From an uncultured Bacilli bacterium (GTDB lineage: Bacteria; Bacillota_I; Bacilli_A; RF39; UBA660): a stretch of DNA of 45,935 nucleotides. The notes below the pieces were generated by a model. That model saw nothing but the letters and a program-made list of their open reading frames with translations. It ran no database searches and was not told where the DNA came from. The translations under genes and the position numbers were made by a program. Shown piece by piece: positions 17,150 to 24,986 of this stretch. Numbering within the stretch: position 1 is the stretch's first letter; each line of letters begins with the position of its first letter. The stretch covers positions 1-45,935 of the forward strand of contig CAKPMY010000012.1 in assembly GCA_934168245.1 (NCBI GenBank), given 5' to 3'.

Positions 17150-17178
17150 ATTCTATCGTTTTTTTTAGTCTTTGTCAA
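17150..17178 (-). promoter_or_regulatory. Promoter of ackA
   Basis: On the minus strand there is a perfect TTGACA, a 17-bp spacer and TAGAAT, about 25 bp before the ATG. It lies 6 bp past the upstream gene's terminator, so the two units are packed end to end. Confidence 0.75.
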
Positions 17179-17183
17179 TGAAA

Positions 17184-17206
17184 GAAAAAAGCAACCGAAG
17201 TTGCTA
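17184..17206 (-). terminator. UUCG-loop terminator after the lipoprotein gene
   Basis: AGCAAC and GTTGCT enclose a TTCG tetraloop on the minus strand (17190-17205) and are followed by a run of T. The UUCG loop makes this short hairpin unusually stable. Confidence 0.8.
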
Positions 17207-17216
17207 AAGATGTATT

Positions 17217-17687
17217 TTATTTTTTAGTACAAGTTGCTCCAATTGTAGTATATAATGATTCCATTGTCTCAAGTTTTACTTTGCCATCTTCTGTAAATAG
17301 TTGACCATTAGCAGAATCGATTTTTGTAAATTCATTGTAGTCAATTTTTGAGTAATCAATTACTACTGTACTAGTTAAGGTATTACCTTCAATTTTTACG
17401 TCTGTGTCATAATACTTAATACTTGTATATGGTTTGTATGTATCTTCAATTGTTGTTTTGTATTTCTCTAGTTCATCTGTAGCATCAGTTGTTACTTTTT
17501 CAACGCTTTCTACTTTTTCAACGTAATCTCCTTGGTAAGTTACAGTATACTTTAAATCCATGGAAACAGTATCTTGAGAAATAGTTCTAGTACAAACCAT
17601 AGTACTTGAGGCTGCTTCTTCCTTTCCACAACCGGTTACGGCAAGTATTCCTAATAATAGTACAACTAAATATTTTACCTTTTTCAC
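17217..17687 (-). CDS. Small lipoprotein, DUF1307/YehR-like
   Basis: This 156-residue lipoprotein has signal peptide residues 1-19 and lipobox LAVTGC, with the lipidated cysteine at 20. The mature part has the pattern VTYQGDYVEKVES, a helix ending YKPYTSIKYYDTD, and TSTVVIDYSKIDYNE. It resembles YehR/DUF1307 lipoproteins, whose function is unknown. Only two further cysteines are present (MVCTR, ATCTKK), which may form a disulphide. The start codon is GTG with an AGAGGTGA site. It stands alone between terminators. The family match rests on pattern only. Confidence 0.65.
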   Translation of the reverse strand: MKKVKYLVVLLLGILAVTGCGKEEAASSTMVCTRTISQDTVSMDLKYTVTYQGDYVEKVESVEKVTTDATDELEKYKTTIEDTYKPYTSIKYYDTDVKIEGNTLTSTVVIDYSKIDYNEFTKIDSANGQLFTEDGKVKLETMESLYTTIGATCTKK

Positions 17688-17865
17688 TTTCTCACCTCTA
17701 TTTTAATAATACCATGTTATTTTAATATTAACAAGTTAAATGTTTAAGATTCGATTCAAACGTAAAAGTTTGAATTAGAAATAACTTTTAAGTATTGATT
17801 TTAAAAGACTTTTTTATATTATATTATTTCCCTAGAATATTTTTTATTGATTTGATTTTGTAAAG

Positions 17866-17899
17866 TATTAAAAATATAGGATTTTTATGTCCTATATTT
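17866..17899 (-). terminator. Terminator after the 1285-residue protein gene
   Basis: A 10-bp perfect stem, AAATATAGGA with TCCTATATTT (17872-17881 and 17890-17899), is followed by TTTTTAAT on the minus strand, 6 bp past the stop codon. The rest of 17700-17865 shows nothing else. Confidence 0.75.
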
Positions 17900-17905
17900 T
17901 GTTTT

Positions 17906-20900
17906 TTATTTTGAACGTCCTGCTTCTTTTGCCTCTGATGGTTTATCAGTTGTGCCTAGCATTTCTCTTAATTCGGCAGTAGAAGTCTCGCTTTGTTCTC
18001 TGTTCATGTAACTTCGAACTATATCACTTGCTGTACTTCCATATTTACCGGCTGCAGCATTTGAATTCATTCTATTTGCTACATTATATGTTAGGGCAAC
18101 GGCTGCTGCTCCATTAGCAAATAAAGTTTGTCTTAAATCACTTGGTAAAGAATTAATCGCTGCTATATGTTCTGCTGATAATCCTGTTAGTTCTTTGCCT
18201 AGTGTAATTGACTCAACCATACCTTCATTCATTTTAATAATGGCATCTGGATTATTTAGAACATATTCCATACTTTCTTGAACTCCATGTAAATCAAATG
18301 GATGAGTCGCAGCATAGTTTTCTAATACTGGTTGATAGTTTTGGTATATTTCTACTAACTTGGTATGATTTGCATTGGCTACATTATTTACCATTTCTAA
18401 AGCCTGCTCTGGAGTGATTGCACCTGATGAATATTTTGAAGCAATACTATCTAATTCGGCTTTAGCAGCATCGGCCATACTATTGTACTGAGCATGTGCT
18501 AGGGCATCGGCTTGATTATAGGCTGATGTTCCTGGTGCCCAACCAGATGAACCTGCGGTTCGGTCTAAGGCATCTCTTTCTAATGTGTGACTGCTATTTA
18601 TTATATCTTTTTTGGTTTGAGCAAAGCCTCCTTTCACGAAGGCATCTGCATTATCAGTTATGTCAGTACCAATTTGATGTACTCGATCCATAGTAGCATT
18701 ATTCGCAGCATTTACACTGTCAATTTCGCTTTGGTGATGTTGTAAGATATCATTTCCTTGAGTAACATGAGTATTTATAGCACTTACAGCACTTACAGCA
18801 GCAGAGGTTACAGCAATTGTTGTTAATAAATCTCTGACAAATGGATCATCATTGTAATTTACCTTTTCAACTACTGGCATTGCATATTTCTGACCGGTTG
18901 ATCTTTGACCAAAGATAGTATTTTTTATTTCTGTTTCACCCATTAATAAAGTTTCCGCACTAGTAAATGCTTTTAAAGCCAATTCATCATTGTGCTCAGC
19001 AATAGCCTTATTCTCTAACCTTTCTAAATTTGCTTGACGTTTGGCTAATTCTGGGTCAAAGTCATGATCTTTAGCAAATCTTTTTCCAACTAATGTCATT
19101 TTAGTACTAGCGGCTTTCATGTCTTCTTCAAAACCATGGGCTCCGCCTGACATCCTTTGGTTAGCCTCTACATATTGGGCACGAACTGCTTTTACTAAAT
19201 CTGCTTTACCTTCTAGAATAGATTTTTTAACGTTTTCAATTACTTTTATTTTATCTGGGTCGTGTTCATTTGCTAGACGTTTATCACATTCATCTACCTC
19301 GCGCATAGCAGCAAACAATATTTGATAGTTGTTAGTAATCTGTTCATTTAAGATTGCTACTTTTTTCTGAGCATAGTCTTGCATTCTCTCATTTAATAAT
19401 GTATTTAGAATTGGTACATATCTTTCCTGAATAACTTTAGTTCCACGATATTCTTTCCAAAGTGTCTCTATATCAGTTTCTGATAAGTTCCAGATTCTTT
19501 CTTTTAATTTTTCAATAGTTTTTCTTTCTTCTATACTGTAAGTTAATTTGTTGACTATTTTTCTTGTAAAATTAATTGGAACCTTTATTATTGCTGGTAC
19601 CAAACCAACAACGTTGTATAGTACATTACCAGTTTTTAGTTTACTCGTAAACTCTTTTGAAGTTCTGATATTTGAAGCACGGTACTTTTTATCCATTTTT
19701 TTAGTTAGATTTAAGCCATCGGTTAATTCATAAATTATTTCATTTACACCTTTCTTGACTGGTGTTTCTTCTTGAGTTGGAACTGGAGTCGGTGGTGTTG
19801 GTTCATGTGGTGGAACTGGTGTTGGTGGAGTTGGCTCATGAGGTGGAAGTGCTTTTGGCTCTTCTGGTGGAACTGGAGCCGGTGGTGTTGGCTCATGTGG
19901 TGGAAGACCTAATGGGGTCGGTTCACTTTTTGGTGGAAGACCCAATGGTGGTTCCCCATTTGTGATTGGCTTAATTTCATCTACACTACCCTCAAATGGC
20001 TGAGGACTAGTTGGTTGGGTTGCTGGTGTTGGTGGAGTTGGTGCAGATGCTGTTTTTGTTGCTGGCTCTACTTGCTGTGCAGAATCTGTTGCATTTTTTT
20101 GCTTTTGGTTTGCTTTTCCTAGTTGTTCACCATACTCTTGCATTCTTCTTCTGGCATCTAACCATCTAGCATTTTCTTCTCTTTTTAGTTTTGAGTATTT
20201 ATCGACATATTCATCAAATTGTTCTTGATTATATGGTCCAAACTGTCTGATTTCTTGTGTTTCGTCGTCAAATATTTTTCTAAATCTTTCTGTTGATACT
20301 TCATAGTCATCTCTGGCTTTTAAGTATGCTTCTCTTATACTTTCTAATGAAGGTTCTTCTGGAGCAGCAGGAGCAATAGTAGTTGGATTTTGCTTATCTA
20401 ATTCATTAACAATATTTCTTAAGTTTTCTAGATTTTCTGTCGAAGTTGATTCTTCTACTATTTGGTCTGTTACTGCAGAATCTTCTCTATTGTTTAAAGT
20501 GTTAACAATTCCTTCTAAGTCGCTAGTTGCTACTCTTGAAGGAATATAGGTTACATTTCTTCTTCTCTCTGGTGTTTCTATATGTGCTTCTTTACGTGAT
20601 TCTTCTCTTGCTGCTAGTGTTCTATTTGCCTCTTCTACTAGTTGCTGAGCTCTAGTTCCTGTGATTCCTGCTGAATCATATATTCTTGCAGATGGACCAT
20701 AGACTCTAATTACTTCTTCTGGAGTTAAATTTAAGTCTACTGATGTTCTTCTTACAGGTGTTTCTTGGGCTTCGGTTGTTGCACCATTGCTTTCTAGCAT
20801 ATTATTTGCCTCTTCAACTATATTTTGAGCTCTAGTTCCTGTGATTCCTGCTTCTTCATATTGACTTGCGGCTGGTTCGTAAATACGTATTGCTTCTTCT

Positions 20901-21763
20901 GGAGTTAAATCTGTTCCTAATGTTGGATTACTTAGAGTTGGCTCTTGAGTGGCAACTTCGTTTATTTCTGGAACAGGTGTTACTGATGCTTCTGTGTTAT
21001 TCTCTTGTGTATTTTCTTCTCTTGCTACTCTTGATGGAATTACATTTATTACTCTATTTGGATTAACACGACGAACTTTTACTTGACGGGCTTCTTGAAC
21101 TGGCTCTTCTGCTATTTCTTCAGCGTGTACTGGGGTAATTTCTGGGACAGGTGTTACTGATGCTTCGGTGTTATTCTCTTCTGTATTTTCTTCGCTTGCT
21201 ACTCTTGATGGAATTACATTTATTACTCTATTTGGATTAACACGACGAACTTTTACTTGACGGGCTTCTTGAACTGGCTCTTCTGCTATTTCTTCAGCGT
21301 GTACTGGGGTAATTTCTGGGACAGGTTCTCTAGTTTCATTAATTTCCATATTTGGAGAAATTGGTAAAGTTCTCTCGGCAATGACACTGCTACGTAATTC
21401 ATCACGCATTTCTTCTGGTAACTCCTGCATAGCGGCTTGTAATTCATTTCTTTTTGCGGCTATTTCTTCGTCTCTTTCTTGTCTATCAATGTCATCACGA
21501 ACGTCATCATATTGGTTATTTAATCTATCTAAGTCACCTAATAAACTATGTGCTCTATCATATTCATGTAAAATATTTCTATTCTGTTCTAATTTTAATT
21601 GTTCTCTAGCTAAAAACCTTTCAACGATGCCAAGTTCTCTTTGATATTCTGCCTCAGGCAAACTGTTGGCAGAAGCCATTATGGCTTCTCTTTCACTATT
21701 TAAGTGTTGTACTTCTGCTAGATTTTTTTCAACTTCAGCAGTTATTCTTGCATATTCATTCAT
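17906..21763 (-). CDS. Large repetitive proline-rich protein of unknown function
   Basis: I recognise no known domain in this 1285-residue protein. Residues 1-130 are charged and likely coiled coil. Residues 148-263 are two nearly identical 58-residue units. Two diverged units around LTPEEAIRIYEP...GITGTRAQ sit at 285-322 and 345-382. An IPSRVA motif occurs three times (184, 242, 407). Residues 565-665 are a Pro-rich linker with repeated PPHEPTPP. The C-terminal 600 residues are helical, with one hydrophobic run near 976-996 (LLTTIAVTSAAVSAVSA). There is no signal peptide, so it is probably cytoplasmic or anchored by the late hydrophobic run. Its layout recalls scaffold or cytoskeletal proteins, but that is only an analogy. 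The ribosome site is AGGAGT, 10 bp after a DUF1292 gene. Confidence 0.6.
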   Translation of the reverse strand: MNEYARITAEVEKNLAEVQHLNSEREAIMASANSLPEAEYQRELGIVERFLAREQLKLEQNRNILHEYDRAHSLLGDLDRLNNQYDDVRDDIDRQERDEEIAAKRNELQAAMQELPEEMRDELRSSVIAERTLPISPNMEINETREPVPEITPVHAEEIAEEPVQEARQVKVRRVNPNRVINVIPSRVASEENTEENNTEASVTPVPEITPVHAEEIAEEPVQEARQVKVRRVNPNRVINVIPSRVAREENTQENNTEASVTPVPEINEVATQEPTLSNPTLGTDLTPEEAIRIYEPAASQYEEAGITGTRAQNIVEEANNMLESNGATTEAQETPVRRTSVDLNLTPEEVIRVYGPSARIYDSAGITGTRAQQLVEEANRTLAAREESRKEAHIETPERRRNVTYIPSRVATSDLEGIVNTLNNREDSAVTDQIVEESTSTENLENLRNIVNELDKQNPTTIAPAAPEEPSLESIREAYLKARDDYEVSTERFRKIFDDETQEIRQFGPYNQEQFDEYVDKYSKLKREENARWLDARRRMQEYGEQLGKANQKQKNATDSAQQVEPATKTASAPTPPTPATQPTSPQPFEGSVDEIKPITNGEPPLGLPPKSEPTPLGLPPHEPTPPAPVPPEEPKALPPHEPTPPTPVPPHEPTPPTPVPTQEETPVKKGVNEIIYELTDGLNLTKKMDKKYRASNIRTSKEFTSKLKTGNVLYNVVGLVPAIIKVPINFTRKIVNKLTYSIEERKTIEKLKERIWNLSETDIETLWKEYRGTKVIQERYVPILNTLLNERMQDYAQKKVAILNEQITNNYQILFAAMREVDECDKRLANEHDPDKIKVIENVKKSILEGKADLVKAVRAQYVEANQRMSGGAHGFEEDMKAASTKMTLVGKRFAKDHDFDPELAKRQANLERLENKAIAEHNDELALKAFTSAETLLMGETEIKNTIFGQRSTGQKYAMPVVEKVNYNDDPFVRDLLTTIAVTSAAVSAVSAINTHVTQGNDILQHHQSEIDSVNAANNATMDRVHQIGTDITDNADAFVKGGFAQTKKDIINSSHTLERDALDRTAGSSGWAPGTSAYNQADALAHAQYNSMADAAKAELDSIASKYSSGAITPEQALEMVNNVANANHTKLVEIYQNYQPVLENYAATHPFDLHGVQESMEYVLNNPDAIIKMNEGMVESITLGKELTGLSAEHIAAINSLPSDLRQTLFANGAAAVALTYNVANRMNSNAAAGKYGSTASDIVRSYMNREQSETSTAELREMLGTTDKPSEAKEAGRSK
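20975..21322 (-). repeat. Tandem 174-bp duplication inside the 1285-residue gene
   Basis: Two copies, 21149-21322 and 20975-21148, differ at only a few bases and keep the reading frame (58 codons each). Such identity points to recent duplication and possible copy-number variation. The unit runs VPEITPVHAEEIAEEP to NNTEASVTP. Confidence 0.9.
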
Positions 21764-21773
21764 TGTACCACTC

Positions 21774-22061
21774 CTAACTCTTTTGTGCTTCTTTATCTAT
21801 TTGCATCAATACATCTTGAACCATTTCTAATTCATTTTGATCTGTTATATTTTCAAATACTATTTCTTCAGCATTGGGATTATATGATGATACATAGATG
21901 TTTTCTCTACCATTTTTAGCGATTGAATGATCTGAATAACCTACATATGACCTGCCAGTATCCTCACTGTCAAACGTAAATAAAATATCACACTCTACTT
22001 CTTTTCCGTCTTTTAAAATTACTACTTTTTCATTTGTTTCAAATGTTTCAATCTTCTCCAT
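21774..22061 (-). CDS. DUF1292 (YrzB-like) protein
   Basis: This 95-residue acidic cytoplasmic protein fits DUF1292: an opening VVILKDGKEVECDILFTFDS, then YVGYSDHS, IYVSSYNP and a helical end MVQDVLMQIDKEAQ. The family is widespread in Bacillota with no known function; in Bacillus the yrzB gene lies with yrzL and yrrK. Here it is joined to the 1285-residue gene (10-bp gap), so both probably share one mRNA. The start has a GGAGG site. Confidence 0.8.
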   Translation of the reverse strand: MEKIETFETNEKVVILKDGKEVECDILFTFDSEDTGRSYVGYSDHSIAKNGRENIYVSSYNPNAEEIVFENITDQNELEMVQDVLMQIDKEAQKS

Positions 22062-22103
22062 TTTATTCCTCCACTCTACCTTTTTATTATATATTATCGT
22101 GCA

Positions 22104-22640
22104 TTAATTGTCAATTTGTTGTCCTGATATTTTAACCTTTATGCTTTGCTTATCTTTTATCTCTTTATTAGCCTTTATTATTAAGGTATATGTATCTTCT
22201 TGTTCTTCTTTTTGTGATAATTTTATATCTTTCAACTCATAAGTTGAGGCATCTTTAAATAAGTTTTCATCTTTATTATTTTTATATAGTTTTAAAGTAA
22301 CATCATTATCATTAGTATCAAATTCTATGTTGTATATTGCAGAACTACTATTTACGGTTTTGTCTTTATAATTTGTTACTCTAAAAGAATAGTCTTTAAG
22401 TGCGGTTGCTTTCAAGTTTGAGATATCAATATTTATAGTATTATTAGTACCTTTTTCAACTATTGGGACAACTATATCAGCCGCATGTTTTTTGGCAACT
22501 TCATGTTTTTTATTCATGGCTACAAAGAATAGTACTACTACAGTTATCAATAATACGATAAAGGCTATTGTCAATATTTTTTCTGATGGTGTTGTTGGGA
22601 TAAATTTTCTTAATTTGTTATTTTTCTTTTTCTTTGGCAT
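22104..22640 (-). CDS. Hypothetical single-pass membrane protein
   Basis: I do not recognise this 178-residue protein. It has a basic cytoplasmic start (MPKKKKNNKLRKF), a membrane helix at about 23-44 (ILTIAFIVLLITVVVLFFVA) and an outer beta-rich domain with regular strands (TINIDISNLKATALKDYSF, AIYNIEFDTNDNDVTLKLY, TYTLIIKANKEIKDKQ). The pattern suggests an Ig-like fold. It starts 13 bp after the 451-residue membrane protein gene, with an AGGAG site, so the two are likely co-transcribed and may work together. Confidence 0.6.
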   Translation of the reverse strand: MPKKKKNNKLRKFIPTTPSEKILTIAFIVLLITVVVLFFVAMNKKHEVAKKHAADIVVPIVEKGTNNTINIDISNLKATALKDYSFRVTNYKDKTVNSSSAIYNIEFDTNDNDVTLKLYKNNKDENLFKDASTYELKDIKLSQKEEQEDTYTLIIKANKEIKDKQSIKVKISGQQIDN

Positions 22641-22653
22641 ATTTTCACTCCTC

Positions 22654-24009
22654 TTAACTATTAAGTTTATTAAAAATAAGTATAGTTTTGTTTGTTAGAT
22701 AATCTTGTTCTTCTTGAGTCAGAGCATTTTTAATTATCGATGATGAAGTATTTTCACTTATCCTATTCTTAGATGTTACTTTAGTTTTTATAACGACGTC
22801 AAAGTTTAATAGTTCTTGATTTTTACCAGAACTTCTTATAATTAGTTGTTGTTCTTCGTTGTAGGAGGTGTTTTTCTTCAAGTTTAGTATATTATAAATA
22901 TAGTTAATATTCAATTCATTATCATTAACTATTGTATTACTGTCAAAAAGAATTCCTGTATTTGTTTTTTCTATAGATATTTCTCCTATTTTTTTATTAT
23001 CATTGTAAAGAATTATCTCCTTGGACTTAGGTGTATTTTTATATTTGTAGGTATATTCTTCAGTATTTACTATAATTTTGCCTTTGTCTGATGTTTTTGT
23101 CTGGTACTTGTACGTTATAGTTACTGTTTTTTCACCTGATTTATAAATTATTTCATAGTTTGTTATTTTATAGGTATATTTTTCAGTATAAATATTAAAT
23201 TCGATAGTAGCATTTTTTGGTAATATGTTGTAATTTTCTTTACTTTTGATTTTTTTAAATTCTTGGTTGTAACTAGTTAGAATCTGACTTGATTTATTAT
23301 CACTTTTTAAACTAGTTAGAACTTTGTTGATAATTTCAGTTGTTGTCTTATTATCTATAGTAAGAGTTATTTTATTGCGAGAGTTTTCTTTCTTTACTTT
23401 TACTTTTGTCGATAAAGTGCTTGCTAGAGAATCTAGGGTATGGTCATATAAATATTTAAAATTATCAGACTCGGTTGTAGATTTACCAAGGGATTCAAAA
23501 TAAGTATTATTTCCTAAGTTTATGTAAGTATTTTTTATAGCGGAGTCATAATAGTATTCAGTGGAGTTTTCGATTAGACTTTTAGTATTTAGAAGGTTAG
23601 CACCATTTAGAGTACTAATAACTGTTACTAGTCTTTTTTTATTTTTTCTATCCATTATTACCTTAACAGTTGTATTTGTTTCACTTAGATTTTTAGTTAA
23701 GACTGGGTAGTTGATGGCAGTTAGATTTTTATTGTATTTTGTTAAGTCTAACTTAGAATTATAGTTACTAGAATTGGAAGTTATCTTTATATTTGATGTT
23801 TTTGTATAGTCTTTCTTTAAGCCTGTATCAAAGTCAAACATTTCTACTACTTCTTTTAGATTGGAAGTTATATTAGTTAAGGCTTTTTTGAAAATTCTAG
23901 TGGGACTGGCAACATATTCGTAATAAAAGCCAAGCATTAACATTAAAATAGATAGTAAAAAAATTAATACAGGGAATTTGTTTTCTTTATTTTTTTTCAC
24001 CTTTTTCAT
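22654..24009 (-). CDS. Hypothetical membrane-anchored extracellular protein
   Basis: I do not recognise this 451-residue protein. A basic start (MKKVKKNKENK) precedes one membrane helix at about 12-30. The large outer part is rich in Thr, Asn, Lys and Tyr and reads as repeated beta strands (TTVKVIMDRKNKKRLVTVIS, EKYTYKITNYEIIYKSGEKT, IVNTEEYTYKYKN). There is no lipobox and no sorting signal. It heads a two-gene unit with the 178-residue membrane protein. The start has a GGAGAAG site. The layout resembles large outward-facing proteins seen near wall genes in Bacillota, but no function can be assigned. Confidence 0.6.
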   Translation of the reverse strand: MKKVKKNKENKFPVLIFLLSILMLMLGFYYEYVASPTRIFKKALTNITSNLKEVVEMFDFDTGLKKDYTKTSNIKITSNSSNYNSKLDLTKYNKNLTAINYPVLTKNLSETNTTVKVIMDRKNKKRLVTVISTLNGANLLNTKSLIENSTEYYYDSAIKNTYINLGNNTYFESLGKSTTESDNFKYLYDHTLDSLASTLSTKVKVKKENSRNKITLTIDNKTTTEIINKVLTSLKSDNKSSQILTSYNQEFKKIKSKENYNILPKNATIEFNIYTEKYTYKITNYEIIYKSGEKTVTITYKYQTKTSDKGKIIVNTEEYTYKYKNTPKSKEIILYNDNKKIGEISIEKTNTGILFDSNTIVNDNELNINYIYNILNLKKNTSYNEEQQLIIRSSGKNQELLNFDVVIKTKVTSKNRISENTSSSIIKNALTQEEQDYLTNKTILIFNKLNS

Positions 24010-24174
24010 ACTAAATACTTCTCCTATTATAGTAATTATAACATAAATGTATAAAAAGCAACAATAATATACTTAACAATAATGTATCTTTATTTTGGTT
24101 ATTTGGAGGATGAGGGAATGTAGTATTGAGGACTTTGTAGTTTTATTTTTCCTTGAGGTTTGGATTATTAGAAA

Positions 24175-24210
24175 AAAACAGAAGAAAACTCTAGATAGAC
24201 TCTAGAGTTT
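24175..24210 (-). terminator. Terminator after the 179-residue membrane protein gene
   Basis: A 10-bp perfect stem, AAACTCTAGA with TCTAGAGTTT (24186-24195 and 24201-24210), is followed by T-rich sequence on the minus strand. The rest of the 24010-24274 gap shows no gene. Confidence 0.7.
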
Positions 24211-24274
24211 GAAATTAATCATGATTTAGATATCCAAGTAAAAAGGCTACTCAGAGTTTCCTTTTAAGTCTCTT

Positions 24275-24808
24275 TTACTTTTCTGGACTCTTTGTTATTA
24301 AAGTTATTTGGTAAGGAACAGTCATTGGTTGAGCAAGGGACTTATAGTTAAAGGTTGCAGCGACATTTAATTCTGTCTCTTCGCCTGGGGCTAGGACTTT
24401 ACCAATTATATTATTGTGTTTTACCTCTACCGGAAAGATTGTTTGAGCCGCGGTTTGATTATTAAGATAATCTGGATATTCAATTAAGGCAACGATTTCA
24501 GCATCGATAGTACCTTTATTTTTGATAGTTATTCTATAACTTACTTCATCGGTTGGAGCATATAAGTTAAATTTAAAATTTATAGTTTGATTAGAATTAG
24601 TAATATTGGTAGTTGCTGAAGGGGTGTTTACGCCACCTTGAACAGGGGTTCTAGGATTTATATTGGTAAAAGATACATCATGAGTTGGAACTTTACTGTT
24701 TCTTTCTTCTAATTGCATAGATAGAAAAGCAAAACCAATAGCCATGCAAACTATAGTTACACATAACATTATTATTATCCAGTTACGAATATTTAGAGGT
24801 GCTTTCAT
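24275..24808 (-). CDS. Hypothetical membrane-anchored Ig-like protein
   Basis: This protein is about 177 residues. Two ATGs lie six bases apart. The second (24808) is 8 bp from the AAAGGA site and is preferred. A membrane helix (NWIIIMLCVTIVCMAIGFAFL) follows a short cytoplasmic start. The outer part resembles an Ig-like or camelysin-type beta sandwich: TINFKFNLYAPTDEVSYRIT, IKNKGTIDAEIVALIEYP, LAPGEETELNVAATFNY and a PYQITLITKS end. Such proteins can be matrix or surface components, but no family assignment is safe. A terminator follows. Confidence 0.55.
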   Translation of the reverse strand: MKAPLNIRNWIIIMLCVTIVCMAIGFAFLSMQLEERNSKVPTHDVSFTNINPRTPVQGGVNTPSATTNITNSNQTINFKFNLYAPTDEVSYRITIKNKGTIDAEIVALIEYPDYLNNQTAAQTIFPVEVKHNNIIGKVLAPGEETELNVAATFNYKSLAQPMTVPYQITLITKSPEK

Positions 24809-24986
24809 GGACATGTTCCTTTCTACATATTGTCTATATTACTATTATAACAGAAATTATAATTATTGGTAGTAGTTTTAAAATTTAGGTAGACATATGC
24901 CTGATATTTTTTTGTAGGCATGCTACATTTAATATAGTTATACTGACTATATTTATTATATTTACGTGAATTCAAGTTGGATGCTA

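Noticed and set aside
19762..19965. Plus-strand hydrophobic frame opposite the Pro-rich linker
   Set aside because: It is the antisense of the PPHEPTPP repeats and gives Val/Leu/Glu runs by composition alone.
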